A DNA stretch of 64,000 nucleotides from Pseudomonas sp. 31-12 (lineage in GTDB: Bacteria; Pseudomonadota; Gammaproteobacteria; Pseudomonadales; Pseudomonadaceae). The DNA is taken from assembly GCF_003151075.1 (NCBI RefSeq), contig NZ_CP029482.1:1922001-1986000 (forward strand), given 5' to 3'. The notes under the pieces are model-generated. The model did not search any database. It had not been told where the DNA came from and saw only the letters and a program-made list of their open reading frames with translations. Shown in pieces: positions 24,060 to 32,831 of the stretch (its first letter is position 1; each line of letters opens with the position of its first letter). The position numbers and the translations under genes were made by a program.

Positions 24060-25622
24060 ATGCGTATCAAAGTCCACTGCCAGAACCGCATCGGCATCCT
24101 GCGCGACATTCTCAACTTGCTGGTCGAGTACGGGATCAACGTCGCTCGCGGCGAGGTCGGCGGTGAGCATGGCAACGCGATCTACCTGCATTGCCCGAAC
24201 CTGATCAACATTCAGTTCCAGGCATTGCGTCCGAAATTCGAGTCGATTGCCGGGGTGTTTGGCGTCAAGCGTGTAGGGCTGATGCCCAGCGAGCGTCGGC
24301 ACATGGAGCTCAATGCCTTGCTCGGTGCGTTGGAGTTTCCGGTGTTGTCGATCGACATGGGCGGCTCCATCGTCGCGGCCAACCGTGCGGCGGCGCAGTT
24401 GCTCGGAGTACGGGTGGATGAGGTGCCGGGCATTCCGCTGTCCCGATATGCCGAGGATTTCGACTTGCCGGAACTGGTGCGCGCCAACAAGTCGCGGATC
24501 AACGGGCTACGGGTCAAGGTCAAGGGCGACGTGTTTCTCGCCGACATAGCGCCGCTGCAATCGGAGCATGACGACAGCGAAGCCATGGCCGGTGCGGTGT
24601 TGACGTTGCACCGGGCTGATCGGGTCGGTGAGCGCATCTATAACGTGCGCAAACAAGAGTTGCGCGGGTTCGACAGTATCTTCCAGAGCTCCAAAGTCAT
24701 GGCCGCAGTGGTGCGCGAGGCTCGACGCATGGCGCCGCTGGATGCGCCGCTCTTGATAGAAGGCGAAACCGGCACCGGCAAGGAATTGCTCGCGCGTGCC
24801 TGTCACCTGGCGAGTCCGCGCGGTCAGTCACCCTTGATGGCGCTTAACTGCGCCGGTCTGCCGGAATCGATGGCCGAGACCGAGTTGTTTGGTTACGGTC
24901 CCGGCGCTTTCGAAGGGGCGCGAGCCGAAGGCAAGCTTGGGCTGCTGGAGCTGACGGCGGGCGGTACGCTGTTTCTCGATGGCGTCGGGGAAATGAGCCC
25001 GCGCTTGCAGGTGAAATTGCTGCGTTTCCTGCAGGACGGATGCTTCCGTCGTGTGGGCAGTGATGAAGAGGTTTACCTGGATGTGCGGGTGATCTGCGCG
25101 ACGCAGGTGGACTTGTCCGAGTTGTGCGCGCGCGGCGAGTTTCGCCAGGACCTGTATCACCGCTTGAACGTGCTGTCGCTGCACATCCCGCCGCTGCGTG
25201 AATGCCTCGACGGTTTGACGCCGCTGGTGGAGCACTTCCTCGACCAGGCCAGCCGGCAGATCGGCTGCCCGTTGCCGAAACTGGCGCCGGCGGCAATGGA
25301 GCGGCTGAGTCATTACCACTGGCCGGGCAATGTCCGGCAGTTGGAGAACGTGTTGTTCCAGGCGGTTTCCCTGTGCGAGGGCGGGACCGTGAAAGCCGAG
25401 CACATTCGCTTGCCGGATTACGGCGTGCGTCAGCCGCTTGGCGATTTCTCCCTCGAGGGCGGGCTGGATGCGATTGTCGGGCGCTTTGAGAAAGCGGTGC
25501 TGGAACGGCTGTATTCCGAGCATCCGAGCAGTCGGCAACTGGGCAAGCGCTTGGGGGTTTCCCATACGACCATTGCCAACAAGTTGCGTGAGTATGAAGT
25601 CGGAAAAGAACCCGGCGCATAA
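24060..25622 (+). CDS. phhR: TyrR-family transcriptional regulator PhhR
   Basis: A 520-aa TyrR-type protein. An N-terminal ACT domain (about 1-70: MRIKVHCQNRIGILRDILNLL) is followed by a PAS domain (about 80-170). The AAA+ domain (about 205-430) has Walker A GETGTGKELLA and Walker B GGTLFLDGVGE. A C-terminal helix-turn-helix follows (about 485-510: QLGKRLGVSHTTIANKLREY). The loop that normally reads GAFTGA is GAFEGA here, a change at the residue that contacts sigma-54. PhhR activates phenylalanine/tyrosine use in Pseudomonas. It is divergent from phhA. Confidence 0.93.
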   Translation: MRIKVHCQNRIGILRDILNLLVEYGINVARGEVGGEHGNAIYLHCPNLINIQFQALRPKFESIAGVFGVKRVGLMPSERRHMELNALLGALEFPVLSIDMGGSIVAANRAAAQLLGVRVDEVPGIPLSRYAEDFDLPELVRANKSRINGLRVKVKGDVFLADIAPLQSEHDDSEAMAGAVLTLHRADRVGERIYNVRKQELRGFDSIFQSSKVMAAVVREARRMAPLDAPLLIEGETGTGKELLARACHLASPRGQSPLMALNCAGLPESMAETELFGYGPGAFEGARAEGKLGLLELTAGGTLFLDGVGEMSPRLQVKLLRFLQDGCFRRVGSDEEVYLDVRVICATQVDLSELCARGEFRQDLYHRLNVLSLHIPPLRECLDGLTPLVEHFLDQASRQIGCPLPKLAPAAMERLSHYHWPGNVRQLENVLFQAVSLCEGGTVKAEHIRLPDYGVRQPLGDFSLEGGLDAIVGRFEKAVLERLYSEHPSSRQLGKRLGVSHTTIANKLREYEVGKEPGA

Positions 25623-25640
25623 GCACCTGCAATAACTTTA

Positions 25641-25775
25641 TTGTGGCGAGGGAGCTTGCTCCCGCTCGGGCGCGAAGCGGCCGCAAAACCATCCGGCGCG
25701 ACCTCCCTGTCAGGCCTCGACTAATCTTTTTGGGGCTGCTTCGCAGCCCAGCGGGAGCAAGCTCCCTCGCCACAG
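25641..25775. repeat. REPIN (GGCGAGGGAGCTTGCTCCC type)
   Basis: TTGTGGCGAGGGAGCTTGC and its inverted partner, with GCGCGAAGCGGCCGC and GGGGCTGCTTCGCAGCCC hairpins inside. It stands right after phhR and is the last REP element I see in the window. Confidence 0.85.
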
Positions 25776-25916
25776 GGGAATCTGTTGGCTGCAATGGCCG
25801 GCACTTGCCACCAAACGGCATAACACCGCCGGTTTTTCGTCTCCGATACATTTCCCCAATCCCCGCAAAACCCCTCAAGTCCTTTGTTTGCCGGGCCTCG
25901 CGCCGTCAGAAAAAAG

Positions 25917-25933
25917 TTGGTCTGTAAATTGCT
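25917..25933 (+). promoter_or_regulatory. Sigma-54 promoter of the flgFGHIJKL operon
   Basis: TTGGTCTG-TAAA-TTGCT. The GG at 25919-25920 and the GC at 25931-25932 are separated by exactly ten bases, and the -12 block TTGCT is perfect. It lies 57 bases before flgF. In Pseudomonas, this operon is a class II flagellar unit controlled by RpoN and FleQ, which agrees. Confidence 0.75.
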
Positions 25934-25989
25934 TATCGCTCAGCAGTACAGCGGTGGACGGCAAACGTCCGGCATGCAGAGGAAAGAGC

Positions 25990-26730
25990 GTGGATAAGTA
26001 CCTTTATGTGGCAATGACCGGCGCCAGCCAGAATGCACTGGCGCAGAAGGCTCATGCCAACAACCTGGCAAACATCTCCACCAACGGTTTTCAGAAGGAC
26101 CTGGAACAGGCCCGCTCGATGCCGGTGTTTGGTGACAGCTTTCCGGCGCGTGCGTTTGCCATGACCGAGCGACCGGCCACCGACTTCTCTCCAGGTTCGC
26201 TGGTTCAAACAGGTCGTGACCTCGACGTCGCGGTGCAAGGCAATGGCTGGATCGCCGTGCAGACCCCCGATGGCGCAGAAAGCTACGTGCGCACCGGCAG
26301 CCTGAACGTGGACGCCCTGGGCGTGCTGCGGGCCGGCAACGGTATGCCGGTGATGGGCAATGGCGGACCGATCGCCGTGCCGCCCGAGCAACAGATCGAA
26401 GTCGGCGAAGACGGCACCATCAGCATCCGTGCCATGGGCGAAGGCCCGCGCGTGATGGCTGAAGTCGACCGCATCAAACTGGTCAACCCTGACCTGAAGA
26501 ACATGACCAAAGGCCTGGACGGTTCGATCCACACCAAGGACGGCAAGCCGGCGCAAGCCGATGCGGGCGTCAAGCTGGTGTCCGGGTTCCTTGAGTCGAG
26601 CAACGTCAACGCCGTGGAAGAAATGACCTCGGTGCTGGCGCTGGCCAAGCAGTTCGAGCTGCACATCAAGATGATGAACACCGCCAAAGACGATGACCAG
26701 GCCATGGCTCGGGTCTTGCAGATCAGCTAA
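25990..26730 (+). CDS. flgF: Flagellar proximal rod protein FlgF
   Basis: A 246-aa rod protein starting at GTG 25990 behind GGAAAGA (residues VDKYLYVAMTGAS). The N-terminal rod motif NNLANISTNGFQKD and the C-terminal SNVNAVEEMTSVLALAKQFE are those of the flagellar rod/hook family. Its place before flgG and the length identify FlgF. The frame extends upstream to 25888 without family similarity. It is first in the operon. Confidence 0.94.
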   Translation: MDKYLYVAMTGASQNALAQKAHANNLANISTNGFQKDLEQARSMPVFGDSFPARAFAMTERPATDFSPGSLVQTGRDLDVAVQGNGWIAVQTPDGAESYVRTGSLNVDALGVLRAGNGMPVMGNGGPIAVPPEQQIEVGEDGTISIRAMGEGPRVMAEVDRIKLVNPDLKNMTKGLDGSIHTKDGKPAQADAGVKLVSGFLESSNVNAVEEMTSVLALAKQFELHIKMMNTAKDDDQAMARVLQIS

Positions 26731-26775
26731 TTATCAGAACGTCGCGCCGTAAAACAGGCGCACGAGGAGAATCGA

Positions 26776-27561
26776 ATGCTTCCGGCTCTATGGGTTGCCA
26801 AAACAGGTCTGTCCGCCCAGGACACCAACCTGACGACCATTTCCAACAACCTGGCGAACGTGTCGACCACGGGTTTCAAACGTGACCGCGCCGAGTTCCA
26901 GGACTTGCTCTATCAGATCAAACGCCAGCCAGGCGCCCAGTCGACCCAGGACAGCGAACTGCCGTCGGGTCTGCAAGTGGGTACCGGTGTGCGCATCGTC
27001 GGCACCCAGAAAAACTTCACCGCCGGCAGCCTGCAAACCACCGAGCAGCCGCTGGACCTGGCCGTCGACGGTCGCGGTTTCTTCCAGATCCTGCAGCCGG
27101 ACGGCACCACGTCCTACACCCGTGACGGCACGTTCCACCTTGACTCCAACGGTCAGATCGTCAACGCCAGCGGCTTCGCCCTGGAACCGGCCATCGTCAT
27201 TCCGAACGACGCACAGACCTTCACGGTCGGTCGCGACGGCACCGTGTCCGTCACCGTTCCGGGTAACCCGGCCAGCCAGGTGATCGGCAACCTGCAAACT
27301 GCCGACTTCATCAACCCGGCCGGCCTGCAAGCCGTGGGTAACAACCTGTTCCTGGAAACCGCTGCCAGCGGCGCGCCGCAAGTTGGTACCCCGGGTCTGA
27401 ACGGTTTCGGTACCACGCTGCAGAACACCCTGGAAACGTCCAACGTCAGCACCGTTGAAGAGATGGTCAACATGATCACCACTCAGCGCGCCTACGAGAT
27501 GAACTCCAAGGTGATCTCCACCGCCGACCAGATGCTCTCGTTCGTAACGCAGAATCTGTAA
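26776..27561 (+). CDS. flgG: Flagellar distal rod protein FlgG
   Basis: A 261-aa protein that forms the distal rod. The N-terminus has ALWVAKTGLSAQDTNLTTISNNLANVSTTGFKRD, which includes the rod motif and the FlgG-specific GLSAQD region. The end ETSNVSTVEEMVNMITTQRAYEMNSKVI is diagnostic of FlgG. Good ribosome site GAGGAGA before the ATG. It lies 45 bases after flgF. Confidence 0.97.
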   Translation: MLPALWVAKTGLSAQDTNLTTISNNLANVSTTGFKRDRAEFQDLLYQIKRQPGAQSTQDSELPSGLQVGTGVRIVGTQKNFTAGSLQTTEQPLDLAVDGRGFFQILQPDGTTSYTRDGTFHLDSNGQIVNASGFALEPAIVIPNDAQTFTVGRDGTVSVTVPGNPASQVIGNLQTADFINPAGLQAVGNNLFLETAASGAPQVGTPGLNGFGTTLQNTLETSNVSTVEEMVNMITTQRAYEMNSKVISTADQMLSFVTQNL

Positions 27562-27612
27562 TCAGTCTATGAGGCGACCATGAGGTCGCCTGCAACACCG
27601 TGAGGTAGGGTC

Positions 27613-28308
27613 ATGAATCGCTTTGTATCTGTTCTGGCACTGAGTGGGGTCGTCGTGCTCGCGGGCTGCGTCGCTCCGCCGCCCAAGCCCAATGACCCTT
27701 ACTACGCCCCGGTGTTGCCGCGCACGCCGCTGCCGGCTGCCGCCAATAACGGCTCGATCTATCAGGCCGGTTTTGAACAGAACCTGTACAGCGACCGCAA
27801 AGCGTTCCGGGTCGGTGACATCATCACCATCACCCTGAACGAACGCACCCAGGCCAGCAAGAACGCCAACTCGCAAATCGGCAAGAACAGCAAGACCGAC
27901 ATCGGCCTGAGCTCGTTTTTCGGCGGTGGCCTGAGCACCAGCGACCCGGTGGGCAGCGGTAGCCTGAGCCTGGACGTCGGTTACGAAGGCGACCGCGCGA
28001 CCAAGGGCGACAGCAAGTCCGGGCAGAGCAACAGTCTGACCGGCTCGATCACCGTGACCGTCGCGGACGTGCTGCCCAACGGCATCATCGCCGTGCGCGG
28101 CGAGAAGTGGCTGACCCTCAACACCGGCGATGAGCTGGTGCGGATTGCCGGCATGGTGCGCGCCGATGACATCGCCACCGACAACACCGTGTCGTCGACC
28201 CGCGTCGCCGATGCACGCATCACCTACTCGGGCACCGGTGCGTTTGCCGATGCGAGTCAGCCAGGCTGGTTCGACCGTTTCTTCCTCAGCCCGCTGTTCC
28301 CTTTCTAG
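27613..28308 (+). CDS. flgH: Flagellar L-ring lipoprotein FlgH
   Basis: A 231-aa lipoprotein. The lipobox is VLAGC with Cys19 at the processing site. The mature part has [21 protein letters not shown] and [25 protein letters not shown], the FlgH core, and ends in [13 protein letters not shown]. It forms the outer membrane ring around the rod. flgI begins directly after its stop. Confidence 0.96.
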   Translation: MNRFVSVLALSGVVVLAGCVAPPPKPNDPYYAPVLPRTPLPAAANNGSIYQAGFEQNLYSDRKAFRVGDIITITLNERTQASKNANSQIGKNSKTDIGLSSFFGGGLSTSDPVGSGSLSLDVGYEGDRATKGDSKSGQSNSLTGSITVTVADVLPNGIIAVRGEKWLTLNTGDELVRIAGMVRADDIATDNTVSSTRVADARITYSGTGAFADASQPGWFDRFFLSPLFPF

Positions 28309-29424
28309 GTGGCTACGTTGAATCTTAAACACCTGATGGTGGCCGCTCTGATGCTGTCCGCAGCGTTCAACGCGCAAGCCGAGCGGCTGAAGGATATCGC
28401 CAGTATTTCCGGCGTGCGTTCCAACCAATTGATCGGCTACGGCCTGGTGGTCGGGCTTAACGGAACCGGCGACCAGACGACGCAAACCCCGTTCACCCTG
28501 CAGACCTTCAACAACATGCTCTCGCAGTTCGGCATCAAGGTGCCGCCGGGTTCGGGCAACGTGCAGCTGAAGAACGTCGCCGCCGTGTCGATCAGTGCCG
28601 ATCTGCCGGCGTTCGCCAAGCCGGGTCAACAGGTCGACATTACCGTTTCGTCCATCGGTAACTCCAAGAGCCTGCGCGGCGGCACCTTGCTGCTGACGCC
28701 GCTTAAAGGTATCGACGGCAACGTCTACGCGATCGCCCAGGGCAACCTGGTGGTCGGCGGTTTTGATGCCGAAGGTCGCGACGGTTCGAAGATCACCGTC
28801 AACGTTCCGTCGGCTGGTCGTATTCCGGGCGGTGCCTCGGTGGAGCGTTCGGTGCCGAGCGGTTTCAACCAGGGCAACAGCCTGACCCTGAACCTCAACC
28901 GTTCCGACTTCACCACCGCCAAGCGCATCGTCGACAAGATCAACGACATGCTCGGCCCTGGCGTGGCCCAGGCCATCGACGGCGGTTCGATCCGTGTCAG
29001 CGCGCCACTCGATCCAAGTCAGCGCGTCGACTATCTGTCGATCCTCGAGAACCTTGAAGTCGACCCGGGTCAGGCGGTGGCGAAAGTCATCATCAACTCG
29101 CGCACCGGCACCATCGTGATCGGCCAGAACGTCAAGGTTTCGCCAGCCGCCGTCACTCACGGCAGCCTGACGGTGACCATCACCGAAGACCCGATCGTCA
29201 GCCAGCCCGGCCCTCTGTCCAATGGCCAGACCGCCGTCGTGCCGCGCTCGCGAGTCAACGCCGAGCAAGAAGCCAAGCCGATGTTCAAGTTCGGCCCGGG
29301 CACCACCCTCGACGAGATCGTGCGGGCGGTGAACCAGGTCGGCGCGGCGCCGGGTGACTTGATGGCGATCCTCGAGGCACTGAAGCAGGCCGGCGCGTTG
29401 CAAGCCGACTTGATCGTGATCTGA
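28309..29424 (+). CDS. flgI: Flagellar P-ring protein FlgI
   Basis: A 371-aa periplasmic protein with a signal peptide ([16 protein letters not shown]) and the mature start [31 protein letters not shown]. It assembles the P-ring in the peptidoglycan layer. The start is either the GTG at 28309, directly after the flgH stop, or the TTG at 28318, which lies at a better distance from AGGTGG (28307-28312) and would give 368 aa. Both are rare starts; the sequence does not decide between them. Confidence 0.95.
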   Translation: MATLNLKHLMVAALMLSAAFNAQAERLKDIASISGVRSNQLIGYGLVVGLNGTGDQTTQTPFTLQTFNNMLSQFGIKVPPGSGNVQLKNVAAVSISADLPAFAKPGQQVDITVSSIGNSKSLRGGTLLLTPLKGIDGNVYAIAQGNLVVGGFDAEGRDGSKITVNVPSAGRIPGGASVERSVPSGFNQGNSLTLNLNRSDFTTAKRIVDKINDMLGPGVAQAIDGGSIRVSAPLDPSQRVDYLSILENLEVDPGQAVAKVIINSRTGTIVIGQNVKVSPAAVTHGSLTVTITEDPIVSQPGPLSNGQTAVVPRSRVNAEQEAKPMFKFGPGTTLDEIVRAVNQVGAAPGDLMAILEALKQAGALQADLIVI

Positions 29425-29435
29425 GGACAGCGACC

Positions 29436-30734
29436 ATGGATATGCGCAAGGGCGGCCTGGGTGTCAGCAGCAACGATTCGGGCTCCTATTCGGACTTGAA
29501 TCGTTTGAACCAGCTCAAGGTCGGCGACAAGGACAGTGACGCGAACATGCGCAAAGTGGCGCAGGAATTCGAGTCGCTGTTCCTCGGTGAAATGCTCAAG
29601 TCCATGCGCTCGGCCACCGATGCGCTGGGCAAGGACAACCCGCTCAACACGCCGGCGGCCAAGCAATACCAGGAAATGTACGACCAGCAGTTGGCCGTTT
29701 CCATGTCCCGCGAGGGCGGCGGTATTGGTCTGGCAGACGTGTTGATGCGCCAGATGTCGAAGAACAAACCGCTGGCGCCGGGTGAGGCTGCGGCCGCATC
29801 CGCCGCCAAGCAGGAAGCGGCGAAAGCGGCCGTGCCGACACCGGTTGCCGCGGGCACCGTGGCCACCGACGGTCCGCTGTCGCGGCTCAATGGTCAGCGT
29901 CCGTTGTGGGCCTCGCGCTCGGTGAAAGCACCGACAGGCGAGGGCACGCATCACAATGACATGGAGCTGATCAATCAGCGCCGTCTGGCCTTGCCGCCGA
30001 AACTGGCCGATCGCTTGCTCGCCGGTCTGGTGCCTTCGGCAACGACGACCGCCGCGACAACCCCGAACAAAACCTTGCTGCCTGAACGCGCCGCGACGCC
30101 GGTAGTGACCGGTGCCGGACCGCTGTTCAATGGTGACTGGCTGCCTTCGCCAGCCGATAACAAATCGAGCGGACGCTTGCAGGTTTACGGCCGTGCGATG
30201 GCGCAGATTCCACTGGCGCCGCCGAAGAAAGCCTTCAGCTCCGCTGACGAATTCGTCAACACCATGCTGCCGATGGCCAAGGAAGCCGCCGACCGGATCG
30301 GCGTCGATCCGCGTTACCTGGTGGCCCAGGCAGCGCTGGAAACCGGTTGGGGCAAATCGGTCATGCGCGCTCAGGATGGCAGCAGCAGCCACAACCTGTT
30401 CGGCATCAAGGCCAGCAGCAGTTGGAAGGGTGAATCGGCGCGCGCAATCACCAGCGAATTCAGGAATGGCGAGATGGTCAAGGAGACGGCTGAATTCCGT
30501 TCCTACGACTCGTACAAAGACAGCTTCCATGACCTGGTGACTTTGCTGCAAACCAATAATCGCTATCAAGATGTTCTGAAGTCTGCCGATAACCCGGAAC
30601 AGTTTGTACGCGAGCTGCAGAAAGCCGGTTATGCAACCGACCCGGCCTACGCAAGCAAGATTTCGCAGATAGCCAAGCAGATGACGAGTTACCAAAACTA
30701 CGCTGCGGCGGGCGCTTCCACTACGCCTCTATAG
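29436..30734 (+). CDS. flgJ: Flagellar rod-capping muramidase FlgJ
   Basis: A 432-aa two-domain protein. Residues about 35-110 are the rod-binding domain (VAQEFESLFLGEMLKSMRSAT). A Pro/Ala-rich linker spans about 115-260. The C-terminal glucosaminidase domain (about 275-425) has FVNTMLPMAKEAADRIGV and VAQAALETGWGKSVMR with the catalytic Glu, and later YKDSFHDLVTLLQ. It cuts peptidoglycan for rod passage. The linker makes it longer than the enteric FlgJ (about 310 aa), as is usual in Pseudomonas. Confidence 0.95.
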   Translation: MDMRKGGLGVSSNDSGSYSDLNRLNQLKVGDKDSDANMRKVAQEFESLFLGEMLKSMRSATDALGKDNPLNTPAAKQYQEMYDQQLAVSMSREGGGIGLADVLMRQMSKNKPLAPGEAAAASAAKQEAAKAAVPTPVAAGTVATDGPLSRLNGQRPLWASRSVKAPTGEGTHHNDMELINQRRLALPPKLADRLLAGLVPSATTTAATTPNKTLLPERAATPVVTGAGPLFNGDWLPSPADNKSSGRLQVYGRAMAQIPLAPPKKAFSSADEFVNTMLPMAKEAADRIGVDPRYLVAQAALETGWGKSVMRAQDGSSSHNLFGIKASSSWKGESARAITSEFRNGEMVKETAEFRSYDSYKDSFHDLVTLLQTNNRYQDVLKSADNPEQFVRELQKAGYATDPAYASKISQIAKQMTSYQNYAAAGASTTPL

Positions 30735-30757
30735 GCACAAGGCATAAGGTCTGAACC

Positions 30758-32818
30758 ATGAGTTTGCTCAATATCGGGATGTCGGGTCTGGCCGCTGGCC
30801 AATCCTCGTTGATGACTACCGGCAATAACATTGCCAACGCCGACACCGCCGGTTACTCACGCCAGCAAACCGTGCAGGGCACCAAAGCCTCGAATCAGTT
30901 CGGCAATGTCTACATCGGCACCGGTACGACCCTGGCCGATGTGCGCCGCGTCTACAACAGCTACCTCGATGCGCAATTGCAGACCACCACCTCGCTCAAC
31001 AGCGATGCGGCCGCGTATGCCGGGCAGATCAGCCCGCTCGACGCCTTGCTCTCGGACAGCGGCACCGGCCTCAATGGCGCCCTGACCAAGTTCTTCGCCT
31101 CGGTGCAGAACGTCAACGCCAAGCCGGGTGATGACGCGTCGCGCCAGCTGCTGCTCAGCGATGCCCAGGCCTTGAGCAATCGTTTCAACTCAGTGTCCAG
31201 CCAGTTGACGCAGCAGAACGCGAACATCAACGGCAACCTGACGAACATGGCCGATCAGGTCAATAAACTCGCCGCCACCGTGGCGCAGTTGAACCAGAAG
31301 ATTTCCGAGATTTCCAAGTCCGGCGGTATGCCGAACGAGCTGCTCGATGCGCGTAACGAAACCGTGCGTCAGCTCTCCACCTTCACCGGTGCGCAGGTCA
31401 TCGAGCACGACGGTAACCTCGACGTTTACCTGGGCAGCGGCCAGCCGTTGGTTATAGGCGGCACTGCCAGCACCCTGTCCATGGCACCCAGCCTGAACGA
31501 TCCTTCGCGCATGGGCATTCAGCTCAATCGCGCCGGCAGCAGCGTCGACATCACCTCGGTCATGACCGGTGGTGAAATGGGCGGCCTGCTGCGTTATCGC
31601 AGCACCGTGCTGGACCCGGCCATGAACGAACTGGGCCGCGTGGCCCTGGTGGTCGCCGATCAGATGAACAGCCTCCAGGCCCAGGGCATCGACAAGAACG
31701 GTGCGTTTGGCTCGAACCTGTTCAACAGCATCAACAGTGCCGCACAGATGGCCAGCCGCAGTATCGCCACCGTTGGCAACAGCGCCGGTTCAGGCAACTT
31801 TGATGTGACCATCGCGGACAGCGGCAAGCTGACCATCAACGATTACAAGGTCACGTTCACCAGCGCCACTGACTACACCTTGCAGCGCCTGCCTGAAGGC
31901 ACCGCCATGGGCGCGTTCAGCACGCTGACCACGCCGCCGCCAGTGATCGATGGTTTCTCCATGAAGCTCACCGGTGGCACCGCCGCCGCCGGCGACACTT
32001 TCAAGATCACCCCGACCCGCAACGCGGCCACGAACATCAAGACCGAGATGACCGACTCCAAGCGTCTGGCAATCGCGGCACCGTTGGGTGCGGCTATTGC
32101 TGCTGGCGGCAGCGGCACATTGACGATTCCGGCCAGCGGTCAACCGACCCTGACTACGCAGTTCGATATTTATGACTCGGCCACCACTACAGCGATCCAG
32201 AATGGTCTGAAGACTTCGACGCCGGTCAAGATCGTGTTTGGTGCGGCGGGTGGTACGACTCAGACTTACCAAATGCTCGATGCTCAAGGCAACCCGCTCA
32301 GCAGCGGCACCATCGTGCCGGGCCAGAACAATACGCTGAGCCTGACCATTCCACTGGTCGACGCCAGCGGCGCCGCGATCAATGATCCGGGACCGCCCAT
32401 CGTGCAGCGCACTGTATCGTTCGACATGACTGTGGCCGGTTCGCCAGGTAACGGTACCGCGATCAACGTCTCGCTCAGCCAGCCGGGTTCGCTGGACAAC
32501 CGTAACGGCACTGCACTGGCCGGTTTGCAGACCAAGCAGACCGTGGATACCGGGTCGGCCAGTAACGGTATTTCCCTGAACGACGCCTACGGCAAACTGG
32601 TCTCGGGTGTTGGTGCCAAGGCGGCCCAAGGCAAACTCGATAGCGCTGCCACCGAAGCGATTCTGGCTAACGCCAAGGGCGCTCGGGACTCGCTGTCAGG
32701 AGTCGACCTCGATGAGGAAACCGGCAACCTGGTCAAGTATCAGCAGTACTACACCGCGTCTTCGCAGATCATCAAGGCTGCGCAGGAAATCTTCAGCACA
32801 CTGATCAACAGTCTTTAA
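30758..32818 (+). CDS. flgK: Flagellar hook-associated protein 1 (FlgK)
   Basis: A 686-aa secreted protein at the hook-filament junction. N-terminus MSLLNIGMSGLAAGQSSLMT with NNIANADTAGYSRQ, and C-terminus DEETGNLVKYQQYYTASSQIIKAAQEIF, are the FlgK signatures. The middle, about residues 340-590, is Thr/Ala/Ser-rich and less conserved, the outer domain of the junction. Ribosome site at the 23-base gap after flgJ. Confidence 0.96.
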   Translation: MSLLNIGMSGLAAGQSSLMTTGNNIANADTAGYSRQQTVQGTKASNQFGNVYIGTGTTLADVRRVYNSYLDAQLQTTTSLNSDAAAYAGQISPLDALLSDSGTGLNGALTKFFASVQNVNAKPGDDASRQLLLSDAQALSNRFNSVSSQLTQQNANINGNLTNMADQVNKLAATVAQLNQKISEISKSGGMPNELLDARNETVRQLSTFTGAQVIEHDGNLDVYLGSGQPLVIGGTASTLSMAPSLNDPSRMGIQLNRAGSSVDITSVMTGGEMGGLLRYRSTVLDPAMNELGRVALVVADQMNSLQAQGIDKNGAFGSNLFNSINSAAQMASRSIATVGNSAGSGNFDVTIADSGKLTINDYKVTFTSATDYTLQRLPEGTAMGAFSTLTTPPPVIDGFSMKLTGGTAAAGDTFKITPTRNAATNIKTEMTDSKRLAIAAPLGAAIAAGGSGTLTIPASGQPTLTTQFDIYDSATTTAIQNGLKTSTPVKIVFGAAGGTTQTYQMLDAQGNPLSSGTIVPGQNNTLSLTIPLVDASGAAINDPGPPIVQRTVSFDMTVAGSPGNGTAINVSLSQPGSLDNRNGTALAGLQTKQTVDTGSASNGISLNDAYGKLVSGVGAKAAQGKLDSAATEAILANAKGARDSLSGVDLDEETGNLVKYQQYYTASSQIIKAAQEIFSTLINSL

Positions 32819-32831
32819 GGAGTCGTAGCCC

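Larger units (their letters stand above)
25623..25989. other. Intergenic region between phhR and flgF
   Basis: 367 bases without a gene. The first 150 bases are the REPIN. The following 140 bases show nothing that I can name. The last 75 bases hold the sigma-54 site and the flgF leader. Confidence 0.6.

Noticed and set aside
27562..29403. A 613-codon minus-strand frame under flgH and flgI
   Set aside because: It is antisense to two clear flagellar ring genes. The peptide is rich in His, Arg, Asp and Gly without any domain, as expected for a shadow frame.
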